From Spirochaetaceae bacterium (GTDB lineage Bacteria; Spirochaetota; Spirochaetia; Treponematales; Breznakiellaceae): a stretch of 15,702 bases of DNA. Positions 1 to 6,965 of this stretch are shown in pieces. The notes beneath the pieces are model-generated. The model worked only from the letters and a program-made list of their open reading frames with translations, was not told the origin of the DNA and did no database searches. Location of the stretch: NCBI GenBank assembly GCA_031257075.1, contig JAIRPM010000163.1, positions 1-15,702 on the forward strand, given 5' to 3'. How positions within the stretch are numbered: the stretch's first letter is position 1; every line of letters begins with the position of its first letter. A program made the translations under genes and the position numbers.

Positions 1-282
1 ATATTTGGCGGCAGGTCAAACGGCGGAGTAACGCCAACGTTCAGCAACAACTTCGCGCGCAAGAATATGCTCACAGGCAACGATTCAACTGCGCAGGCAC
101 AGGATGTCGCAGGCGATGCCGCCACTGCCGCAGGCCTTGGCAAGTCGATTACTGAATTAAAAACGCAGACTACGTGGACAAACCCCGTCGCAAGCGGCGG
201 CCTCGGCTGGAGCGCGGCCGACTGGGACTTTGACGGCCTAAGCAAATCCGGCGCAGCCTTCTACTGGCCAAAGTTGAAGTAG
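1..282 (+). CDS. 3' fragment of a repeat-type surface protein
   Basis: Frame 1 is open from the first base of the window to a TAG at 280-282, so this is the last 93 residues of a gene that begins to the left. The fragment is rich in Gly, Ala, Ser, Thr and Asn, has no Cys, and ends with an aromatic stretch (WSAADWDFDGLSKSG, then FYWPKLK). That composition and a C-terminus closing on a W-x-F / YWPKLK pattern resemble the terminal unit of large GLUG-like or beta-helical repeat surface proteins common in gut treponemes. The family call is inference from composition and is not a recognised domain. The stop codon is the first part of a 7-bp tandem repeat, and a second in-frame stop (TGA) follows at once. 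The N-terminus, export signal and any repeats are outside the window. Confidence 0.6.
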   Translation: MFGGRSNGGVTPTFSNNFARKNMLTGNDSTAQAQDVAGDAATAAGLGKSITELKTQTTWTNPVASGGLGWSAADWDFDGLSKSGAAFYWPKLK

Positions 283-450
283 TGAGTAGTGGGTAGTGAG
301 TAGTGGGTAGTGGGTAGTGGACAGTGGACAGTGGACAGTGGACAGAAGTTCGGGCAGGAATATCGGTTCTAACGGTGATATCTTCGTTAGAATTTGATAT
401 ATCGGCCTGAACTCTACCCACTACACACTACACACTACACACTACCCATG
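279..450. repeat. 7-bp tandem repeats flanking a palindromic core (copy 1)
   Basis: Positions 279-345 are nine 7-bp units (GTAGTGA/GTAGTGG, then ACAGTGG) plus a partial unit. Positions 412-446 are the complementary type (CTCTACC, then CACTACA three times and CACTACC). Between them lies a perfect dyad, TTCTAACG (367-374) and CGTTAGAA (385-392), with a 10-nt loop. The two repeat arms can pair imperfectly, so the whole element could fold into one long hairpin around the core. An 18-nt stretch of the core (379-396) recurs in reverse complement at 10939-10956. This element fills most of the 283-520 gap; the remaining 70 bp before the next gene show no other feature I recognise. Confidence 0.8.
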
Positions 451-520
451 GGCATGCGCGTTTCTGGGCAAACAGTTGTAGTGCCTCTGCAAACGGGGCA
501 ATTTTGCCGATAATATCTCT

Positions 521-1345
521 ATGGCGGCACAGAAAAGAGGAAATGGCGGTAAAAAACTTTCGATAACAGTGGTTTTTTGGATGCTGTTTATTGTGGTAAT
601 TGCCTTTTTTTTTATTGCCAACCTTCCCAAGATAACCGCAAACCTGCAAAAAACGCGGTTTGGCGACCGGCTTTTTAACAAACCGGTTGAAGCAACAGAT
701 GCGGGACAGGAACTGTTTTTCTCAAATCCCGCAGACACACCGGAAGAAGGTGTCGCCCAAACGCCCGCTTTCCCGGAAACCGGCATCAAGCCCGCATTGC
801 CTTTTGACCCTGCTTTTCCTTTTGGTACGGACAACTCTGCCGATTTGCAGCAAACGCCGCCTTTACCGGCGCTTGCCGCCGGTCAGGAGAAAACACCGGC
901 TGTCCAGCCATTGCCAGTCTCTCCGAACATTCGGGAACGCACTCTTTGGTTTGTCGTTGTTGACGGCGGCGGCGGCATTTTCCTAAAGCCGGTTAAGCGA
1001 AGCCTGCCTGCCGCGGCGGCGCCGCTCGTTGAAGTAATAACCAGCCTTCTTACCGGGCCGGACAGCGCTGAAAGCGCATCCGGTTTGACAACCCTTATTC
1101 CGCCGGGCGCTAAACTTATCAATGCCCGCATACAAGGAAACACCGCTATTCTTAACTTTAACGAAAGTTTTTTGTTCAATAGTTACGATGCCGAAGGTTA
1201 TTATGCGCAATTGCGGCAAATTGTATGGACGGCAACAGAATTTCCCAATGTGCGGAATGTGCAAATTTTGATTGAAAACCGCAAAGTCGAATTTTTAGGA
1301 CTAACCTTACGCATCGATAAACCATGGAGCAGGGAAACGCTGTAG
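521..1345 (+). CDS. membrane-anchored GerMN-domain protein
   Basis: The predicted protein has 274 aa. A short basic N-terminus is followed by one strong transmembrane segment (about residues 13-33), a Pro/Ala-rich linker (about 63-136), and a folded domain (about 140-265) with the look of a GerMN domain: strands around TLWFVVVD, a helix rich in Ala/Leu with LLTGP, IPPGAKL, then NTAILNFNESF and a YYAQLRQIVWTATEFPNV helix. The expected location is the cytoplasmic membrane with the domain outside. GerMN domains occur in Bacillus germination proteins and in many non-sporulating bacteria, where their role is unknown; no sporulation function should be inferred. No other in-frame start exists after the upstream stop at 479-481, but a clear Shine-Dalgarno is missing. 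It ends 9 bp before rbfA, so the two are probably co-transcribed. Confidence 0.75.
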   Translation: MAAQKRGNGGKKLSITVVFWMLFIVVIAFFFIANLPKITANLQKTRFGDRLFNKPVEATDAGQELFFSNPADTPEEGVAQTPAFPETGIKPALPFDPAFPFGTDNSADLQQTPPLPALAAGQEKTPAVQPLPVSPNIRERTLWFVVVDGGGGIFLKPVKRSLPAAAAPLVEVITSLLTGPDSAESASGLTTLIPPGAKLINARIQGNTAILNFNESFLFNSYDAEGYYAQLRQIVWTATEFPNVRNVQILIENRKVEFLGLTLRIDKPWSRETL

Positions 1346-1354
1346 GGCGGAAAT

Positions 1355-1735
1355 ATGGGACGATACCGGACAGAACGGGTGGGAATCCTGCTGCAAGAAA
1401 AAATCGGCGGCCTCATACTTGATGGCGCGATAAAAGACCCCCGTGTGGACGCATTTCTTTCGGTAACACGGGTCGAAGTTTCACGCGACCTTGTTTGGGC
1501 GGATGTCTTTGTATCCGGTTACAAAACAGAAGAAGCCCTGAAAAAAGGCGTTGCCGGCCTTAATTCCGCCGCGGGCTTTATACAAAGCCGTATCGCCGGC
1601 GCTCTCCGGCTGCGTGTTACACCCCGACTGCGTTTCTATGCCGATTTTGGCCCGGCGGGAGCATTCGCGCTCAATCAGAAAATCGATTCGTTGATAAAAG
1701 AATCCGCCCAAACTACGCCGGGCAGCGCTGACTAG
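1355..1735 (+). CDS. rbfA: 30S ribosome-binding factor A
   Basis: The 126-aa product matches the length and pattern of RbfA, a KH-fold factor that binds the 30S subunit near helix 1 of 16S rRNA and is needed for late subunit maturation and cold adaptation. Visible family features are the N-terminal RTERVGILLQEKIGGLI helix, the DPRV turn, VEVSRDLVWADVFVSG, LNSAAGFIQSRIAGALRLR, TPRLRFYAD and a final helix ending NQKIDSLI. It starts 9 bp after the GerMN gene with a weak GGGCGGA upstream. Its usual partners infB and truB are not beside it here. The last codons and TAG stop (1727-1735) lie inside a palindromic repeat that also occurs at 9463-9501, so the extreme C-terminus is repeat-derived. Confidence 0.95.
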   Translation: MGRYRTERVGILLQEKIGGLILDGAIKDPRVDAFLSVTRVEVSRDLVWADVFVSGYKTEEALKKGVAGLNSAAGFIQSRIAGALRLRVTPRLRFYADFGPAGAFALNQKIDSLIKESAQTTPGSAD

Positions 1736-1759
1736 GGTCAATTTAATCAGTGTTTGGCC
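1720..1759. repeat. palindromic repeat (copy D) between rbfA and murG
   Basis: This 40-bp stretch begins in the last codons of rbfA and stops one base before the murG stop codon. It matches the perfect hairpin at 9463-9501 at most positions, including the identical 14-mer GTCAATTTAATCAG (1738-1751). Its arms (CGCTGACTA and TAATCAGTG) pair with one wobble or mismatch. Lying between two convergent genes it could act as a bidirectional terminator, although no clean T-run follows on either strand. Confidence 0.7.
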
Positions 1760-2872
1760 TTATGTTAAAAATTTCACAATTTCCTGTGCTATATAATCCG
1801 CGGCGGGGGATGCGCCGGCGCTTTTTGAAGCGGCGGCCATGTCCTGAAGGCGTTCAGCCGAAGCAGCAAGGTTTTTTACCGCTTGGACAAATTCATTCGC
1901 AGGCGGATGAATAAGGCAAAGAGCCGCGCCCTTCGCGGCAAAAAAGCGGGCGTTTTCTACTTGGTCGCCGCGCGTCCCGCTTCCTGCCAAAGGAATTAGA
2001 ATCATCGGTTTCCCGCAAGCAGCGCACTCCCAGACGGTGCCCGCGCCGCTGCGTCCCGCGACAAGGGCCGCAGCGGCAAGTACATCGGGCATTTCATCAT
2101 TGATGTACGCAAATGTGATATATTTTCCGTTTTTTGCGCCGCCGGTTTTTTCAGAATCTACACATGCCGGTACCTGCGCAGGCTGTATCCCGGTCTGATG
2201 AACTACCGTAAAATACTTAGTAAGTTCATCCTGACATTCAGATACAATGTTGTTGATTTCCCGCGCTCCTTGACTGCCGCCTAGGACGAGCAGTATGTTT
2301 TCTGTTTCGGAAACACCTAAAAAAGATTTTCCTTTTGCGGCATCCGCGTTGTAAAACTTTTTGCGGACAGGATTCCCCACGGCAATAATTTTTGTCCGCA
2401 GGCGGGCCGGCAAAGAACGGGATGTATCTTCGTATGACAGCCATATTTTTGACGCAAAACGCGCGTTAATTTTATTGGCAAGCCCCATGCTGTAATCAGA
2501 TTCATGCGTCCAAAAAGGTATGCGCAAAAAATATGCGGCTAATGCGGGAGGAACGCTCACAAAGCCGCCTTTGGAAAACAGCATATCAGGTTTTTCTTTT
2601 TTGAGTATGCACAGACTTTCAATAAAGCCTGCAATAATGTTAAAAATATCAAGTATATTTGAAAAAGATATATAACGGCGCAGTTTGCCTGAATGTATGC
2701 CATAAAACGGTATGCCGGCAGCGGCGATAATGCTGCTGTCCATGCCGCGTTTGGAGCCTATCCAAAATACACGTATATCCCCCCCCCCCTCTATTTCGCG
2801 TAGAGCGCCTATAATGGCAAGCCCCGGATAAATGTGGCCGCCCGTTCCGCCGCCGCAAAAGGCTATTGTCAT
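1760..2872 (-). CDS. murG: UDP-GlcNAc:lipid I N-acetylglucosaminyltransferase MurG
   Basis: The 370-aa product is the membrane-associated GT28 glycosyltransferase that converts lipid I to lipid II on the cytoplasmic face, the last intracellular step of peptidoglycan precursor synthesis. Visible motifs are the N-terminal glycine loop GGGTGGHIYPG (residues 7-17), THESD (122-126) at the family HEQN position, GNPVR (166-170), GGSQGA (198-203) and GRSGAGTVWE (273-282) with RGDQVENA (301-308). I place the start at 2872, not at the upstream in-frame ATG (2884): GGGAG sits 5 nt before it, the protein then begins MTIAFCGGG as expected, and the ATG overlaps the TGA of the upstream VanY gene as ATGA. 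Unusually, codons 28-32 contain a G11 run (C11 at 2779-2789 on the + strand), a slippage-prone tract in a normally essential gene. Confidence 0.95.
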   Translation of the reverse strand: MTIAFCGGGTGGHIYPGLAIIGALREIEGGGDIRVFWIGSKRGMDSSIIAAAGIPFYGIHSGKLRRYISFSNILDIFNIIAGFIESLCILKKEKPDMLFSKGGFVSVPPALAAYFLRIPFWTHESDYSMGLANKINARFASKIWLSYEDTSRSLPARLRTKIIAVGNPVRKKFYNADAAKGKSFLGVSETENILLVLGGSQGAREINNIVSECQDELTKYFTVVHQTGIQPAQVPACVDSEKTGGAKNGKYITFAYINDEMPDVLAAAALVAGRSGAGTVWECAACGKPMILIPLAGSGTRGDQVENARFFAAKGAALCLIHPPANEFVQAVKNLAASAERLQDMAAASKSAGASPAADYIAQEIVKFLT

Positions 2873-3693
2873 AACTTCTCCCATTCATAGATAAATTGAA
2901 GCGCATACTGCTGAATCCCGCCAAAATATGTGTCAATAAACGCCGCAAGCGTTTCTCCCGTATAGCGGTAATGCCAGCTCTCCCAGCGGTAGCCGGTAAC
3001 CTCCTCGTATCCGGCGGGGAAAGAAAGGCTCCAGCCAAAACGTGCCGCGTTATTCCGCATCCATTTTCCGGCAGCCGTTTCGGCAAAAGCATCGGTAATT
3101 GAACCAAAGTCTACAACAAGGCCGGTTTGGTGCTGGCTGTAACCCGGTTTCGCGGACTCGCGGTCGGCCGTTTCTTGCCCGCTCATTTTTACATTTCGCG
3201 CATACACTTCAACCTGATATTCATAAGAACGGTATGCCGAAGAAGCGGTAAGCGTAACCCCTTCTGCCAGTGCCGCCCTTGCCATACGTTCAAGAGCGGC
3301 GGCGGCTTCACGCCGTAGTTTCAGCCCGCTGCGGCTTGCCCTATATGTGCCGCCGGTTAGTTCAACCAAATCATCAGGCGCATACTTCAAAGGGTCAAAA
3401 GGGTGTGTTTTGTCAACAAGAAGATAAAGAGCGGGGTCGCCCGCCAGCACTGCGGACAAAGCGGTCAGAAAATAACTTTCTTCAGCACGGAGGATCGTTG
3501 CCGCCATAGCGCCGGGAATGCGCGCGGCATAGAGAGCCTGCTCTATTTTTTTCCGTTGAAAACCGGAAAAAGCGGCTTTGACTGTTTCCGTTTCAGCCGC
3601 CTCGGCGCAAGCCGGCGGAGGAACATTCAATTTTTTGCACTGCATACAAACAAGATATGCCGCAACAAAAAAAAAGACCCCTATTTTTTTCAT
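2869..3693 (-). CDS. VanY/M15-type D-alanyl-D-alanine carboxypeptidase, probable lipoprotein
   Basis: The 274-aa product has a hydrophobic N-terminal export signal (MKKIGVFFFVAAYLVCMQC) with cysteines at 16 and 19 that could serve as a relaxed spirochaetal lipobox, followed by a zinc peptidase domain of family M15B. Catalytic-site residues are visible: SAYRSYEYQ (152-160), SQHQTGLVVDF (186-196) giving His188 and Asp195, and WESWHYRYTG (237-246) giving Glu238 and His241. Such enzymes trim the terminal D-Ala from peptidoglycan stem peptides in the periplasm. There is no vancomycin-resistance cluster (no vanHAX or VanRS) nearby, so a wall-remodelling role is more likely than resistance. Its ATG overlaps the kinase stop by ATGA and its TGA overlaps the murG start, indicating translational coupling on both sides. 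No good Shine-Dalgarno is seen. Confidence 0.88.
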   Translation of the reverse strand: MKKIGVFFFVAAYLVCMQCKKLNVPPPACAEAAETETVKAAFSGFQRKKIEQALYAARIPGAMAATILRAEESYFLTALSAVLAGDPALYLLVDKTHPFDPLKYAPDDLVELTGGTYRASRSGLKLRREAAAALERMARAALAEGVTLTASSAYRSYEYQVEVYARNVKMSGQETADRESAKPGYSQHQTGLVVDFGSITDAFAETAAGKWMRNNAARFGWSLSFPAGYEEVTGYRWESWHYRYTGETLAAFIDTYFGGIQQYALQFIYEWEKL

Positions 3694-6600
3694 AGCAATC
3701 CGTCAATTTCTTTAATAGCATCCGTATACGATACATCATTCAACAAAAGAATAATACGGGCAATGACGGCATCCGTTTCGCTGTCCACGGTCAAACCGGC
3801 AAGTTCCGCCGTAAGCGCGTCAATGCGCTGCATATCGTACTCCCGGCATGCCGATTTTAGCGCGTTAAGCATTTCATTCAAAGCAGCGCGGCTTACTGCT
3901 GTTTGCGGCCGGCTTTTTTCATGCAGGGCAGGAAGCGTTTGCAGCATCTGCCAAAATGTTTTTGCTTCGGCAAAAAACCCGGGCGGGCAGCCGGCGCTTA
4001 TAGCAGCCGCTGCCGCATCTTGTTCCGAAAGCCCTTCGGCTTTTTTACTGGCGGCCTCTAGTTCCCGCGCCCGGCCGGCAAGCGCTTTGCAGCCTATATT
4101 CGCAAAAGCGGATTTAACGGCATGAATTTTTATCGTATAATTTTTCCAGTCTCCGGCCTCAAAATACGTTTCAATTTCGGCAAGAAGGCTGGGAAAATCA
4201 GAAGAAAATTGACTGAGCGCCATGCGGTATATTTTCTCGCTGCCGCCTGAATGTTTTATGCCGGTTTCAAAATCAATCCCGTTCAGCGTTTGGAGCGCTT
4301 CTTTGAGGGGAGAAGAAAGGGCGTTTGAACTAGTCTCCTGCGGGTCATTCTTCAATCTAGGACTCTCCGGGCTCGATTTTATAGGTTCAGAATAGATGTT
4401 GTGTTTTTTAAGCAGTTCGATTTTATCCGCCGGAAGCCATTTGGCCAGAACGGCGTTTAAGGCAACTTGTTCAATCGGTTTGGAGAGAAAGCCGTTCATG
4501 CCATTTTTGTAGAATTGTTCTTCCACGCCGGAAATAGCGTTTGCGGTCAGCGCGATAACTGGAATGTCTGGATGATCTTTGCGTATTATGGCAGTAACTT
4601 CTATACCGTCCATATCGGGCATCATGTGGTCCATAAAAATAAGGTCGTAACGCTTTTGTTGTACTTTTTGCAGCGCTTCTCTGCCGCCCGACGCTTTGTC
4701 GGCATTGATATTGTGCGTTTCCAAAAAACCGAGCGCGACCACAAGATTTACAGGCGCGTCATCAACAACGAGTACATTGACTTCTTTGCTGTCTTTAACA
4801 CGGACAAAACTCCGGGCGGATTCATTGGTTTCGGCCATAGTTTCATCGCCCGGTATAAAAGGAAGTTTCACGGTAAATGTGGAGCCTTTTTGGTATTCGC
4901 TTGCCACGTTGATTTCGCCGCCCATAAGTTCAACGAGCTGCTTGCAAATAACAAGTCCCAGGCCGGTGCCTTTAATGGCGCGTGTTTTCTTTTCATCAAC
5001 GCGCTGAAAAGGCGAAAACAATTTTTCCAAATCTTCCGGTTTGATGCCTATACCGGTATCAGAAACTTGTACAACAATGAAAATATTTCCCAAATCATCT
5101 TCTGTTTTTTCAATAGAAAATTGTACGCAGCCTTCGTTGGTATACTTTATCGCATTACTGATTAAATTGGTAAATACCTGACGTAGGCGTATTTCATCAC
5201 CATACATCCATGTGGGAACATTTGATGCTATGCGGTTTTCAAATGTATAACTTTTATTATCAATAAGAAATTTACTCAGACTGCATATATTATCAACAAG
5301 GCTGTGCAAATTAAAATGCACCGGCGTAAGTATAATTTTCCCCGCTTCAATTTTTGAAAAATCAAGTATATCGTTTATAATAACAAGCAATGAACTGCTT
5401 ACTTTTTTTATATCATCCAAATATTTCCGCTGAGTTTCATCAAGATTGTCAGTGCGAAAAAGTGTACTCATGCCGATAATAGCATTCATCGGTGTGCGAA
5501 TTTCGTGGCTCATATTGGCAAGAAAAGCAGCCTTCGCTTCCGAAGCCGTCATTGCCTTGTCGGCCAAATCCTGCGCTATTTTTGTCTGCTTTTTTAGTTC
5601 TTCGGCTTTTTCTTCCTCGCTTGAAATAAGGTAATGGCGGCAGTTTTGCTCCTTGTTAAGCCCGTTGTAGATGGCAATAGCCATATCACGACATGTTTCA
5701 TACCCGCATGCCTGACAATTCATTGTATCACTTGCGTTTGCCTTTCTCATCCGTACATAAATTTGCCGCAGTTCATATTCAGAAGGTATTTTTATTGATT
5801 CACGGAGATGTGTTCCCGGCAGATAGTCGCGCAGGGGGTATATGCCTTTTTTGTAATATTTCCGAAGGTTCAACTTATGCTGAATGTGCACCGCCCAAGT
5901 GTCTATTTTTTTATTGATTTTGGAAATACGGCTTTCCTGTGTTTCTATTGTTTCATTATTCGCGCCGGTTGCGGTGCCGCGGTAGCAGCCAAACAAACAG
6001 TTGTGGCAGTCAACGAGAACAGGCGGATTTTCGCTTTGTACATTGATTTCATTAAAGTAAATAAACGCCGGGTTGCCGCTGTAAGCACGTGTCTTTCGCA
6101 GTGTTTTTCCGGTAATTTCTTTGTATATGGAACATACACCGCTTTGAACTGAAAACTGGACACCGGTAAACGCGGCAGGCCCCTCATAAGGCTTGGGAGA
6201 AAAATTGCGTAAATCAATGCGGTTGCGGCGTAAATATTTTTTTATGCTTGCGGTGGTAATATTATATTTAATATATCCCTCAACTTCGAATTCGCGTTTT
6301 TTTGCTATGCATGATGTAATAGCGGCAATATCACAATCATTATACTGGGGAAAAAAATGCCGTATCATAAGCGCGGTAAAAATGGTAGGGCTGTGTACCT
6401 TTGCAAAATGCGGAAGCAATTCTGGTTTGTATATTTTGCAGTATGTTACCAAAACAGGACAATTTGACGCTATGACAGGAAGTTTGGGAGAGGAAGCAAG
6501 GTAATCGCGGTAAGCGAACATCGAAAGTTCGCCGCCAAAAGCCCCGTCAAAAACGGCTCGTACGCCCAAAGAATGGAGATAGCCATTGAAACGGAAACGG

Positions 6601-6899
6601 TCTTCAAAAAGGGCGGCAACGGAAGGCGCGGCTATTGCCACAATGTTCTTTTCGCCCACCTGCTCGAAAAACTCTTCGCTGTCATCAACAAAATAGCGGG
6701 CGGCGCGGGTGCAGGCGGCTATACAACGCCCGCAGGCTATACACAGTTCTTCGTGTATGCCAATAATATCGCCCATGCCGTCAATGCAGTCTTTGACCGG
6801 GCAAACGGAAATGCATCTGTGACAGTTATTACACCGCTCGGGGCGGATGCGAATGCCGCACTTTTTTGTAGTCTGTACAGCACTATCAACTCTATTCAT
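3690..6899 (-). CDS. [FeFe]-hydrogenase-like H2/redox-sensing hybrid histidine kinase
   Basis: The 1069-aa soluble protein has six modules. Residues 23-63 carry two 4Fe-4S motifs (CNNCHRCISVCP and CIACGRCIAAC). Residues about 85-310 are an iron-hydrogenase large-subunit domain that keeps the four H-cluster cubane cysteines (C147 in ASNCP, C197 in TSCIAKK, C301 and C305 in NCLFGC). Residues 395-420 hold a further Cys4 FeS motif (C395, C398, C403, C420). A short helix leads to HisKA (MSHEIRTPMN, phosphoacceptor H465) and HATPase (N582, DTGIGI 614-619, GTGLGL 644-649). A receiver domain (D712, D713, phosphoacceptor D757, T785, K807) and a C-terminal Hpt domain (H926) complete a phosphorelay. There is no transmembrane segment or output domain, so a separate response regulator is needed and none is in the window. 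Hydrogenase-like kinases of this kind are known as putative H2 sensors (HydS-like) in treponemes and clostridia. GAGGG lies 8 nt upstream of the start. Confidence 0.9.
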   Translation of the reverse strand: MNRVDSAVQTTKKCGIRIRPERCNNCHRCISVCPVKDCIDGMGDIIGIHEELCIACGRCIAACTRAARYFVDDSEEFFEQVGEKNIVAIAAPSVAALFEDRFRFNGYLHSLGVRAVFDGAFGGELSMFAYRDYLASSPKLPVIASNCPVLVTYCKIYKPELLPHFAKVHSPTIFTALMIRHFFPQYNDCDIAAITSCIAKKREFEVEGYIKYNITTASIKKYLRRNRIDLRNFSPKPYEGPAAFTGVQFSVQSGVCSIYKEITGKTLRKTRAYSGNPAFIYFNEINVQSENPPVLVDCHNCLFGCYRGTATGANNETIETQESRISKINKKIDTWAVHIQHKLNLRKYYKKGIYPLRDYLPGTHLRESIKIPSEYELRQIYVRMRKANASDTMNCQACGYETCRDMAIAIYNGLNKEQNCRHYLISSEEEKAEELKKQTKIAQDLADKAMTASEAKAAFLANMSHEIRTPMNAIIGMSTLFRTDNLDETQRKYLDDIKKVSSSLLVIINDILDFSKIEAGKIILTPVHFNLHSLVDNICSLSKFLIDNKSYTFENRIASNVPTWMYGDEIRLRQVFTNLISNAIKYTNEGCVQFSIEKTEDDLGNIFIVVQVSDTGIGIKPEDLEKLFSPFQRVDEKKTRAIKGTGLGLVICKQLVELMGGEINVASEYQKGSTFTVKLPFIPGDETMAETNESARSFVRVKDSKEVNVLVVDDAPVNLVVALGFLETHNINADKASGGREALQKVQQKRYDLIFMDHMMPDMDGIEVTAIIRKDHPDIPVIALTANAISGVEEQFYKNGMNGFLSKPIEQVALNAVLAKWLPADKIELLKKHNIYSEPIKSSPESPRLKNDPQETSSNALSSPLKEALQTLNGIDFETGIKHSGGSEKIYRMALSQFSSDFPSLLAEIETYFEAGDWKNYTIKIHAVKSAFANIGCKALAGRARELEAASKKAEGLSEQDAAAAAISAGCPPGFFAEAKTFWQMLQTLPALHEKSRPQTAVSRAALNEMLNALKSACREYDMQRIDALTAELAGLTVDSETDAVIARIILLLNDVSYTDAIKEIDGLL

Positions 6900-6913
6900 G
6901 CGCTTCCCTCATT

Positions 6914-6954
6914 AGTGTCTATGCGTAGAGCAGCCGGCTTTGCGCATAGACACT
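6914..6954. promoter_or_regulatory. 12-bp perfect inverted repeat between PPi-PFK and sensor kinase
   Basis: AGTGTCTATGCG (6914-6925) and CGCATAGACACT (6943-6954) form a perfect 12-bp stem with a 17-nt loop that itself contains the palindrome AGCCGGCT (6932-6939). It sits in the 66-bp gap between the PPi-PFK stop and the kinase start. No T-run follows in the direction of transcription, so it is either a weak or processing hairpin, an operator, or a 5' leader structure for the kinase; the sequence does not decide. Confidence 0.65.
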
Positions 6955-6965
6955 CATTTAGACGG

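Noticed and set aside
279..446. A CRISPR-like array.
   Set aside because: The units are 7 bp with no spacers and no cas genes are nearby; it is a simple tandem repeat.
2869..3693. A vancomycin-resistance gene.
   Set aside because: The protein is VanY-like, but no vanHAX ligase cluster or VanRS pair is present, and the gene is coupled to murG; a wall-remodelling role is the simpler reading.
3403..5165. Long open frames on the + strand across the sensor-kinase and VanY genes (for example 3403-4125 and 4467-5165).
   Set aside because: They are antisense to a kinase with clear domain motifs, lack plausible starts and give low-complexity, non-domain translations; they are frame shadows of the real genes.
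6919..6957. A 12-residue leader peptide frame before the sensor kinase (minus strand, ATG at 6957).
   Set aside because: No ribosome-binding site precedes it, and the frame arises from the inverted repeat; there is no regulatory codon run.
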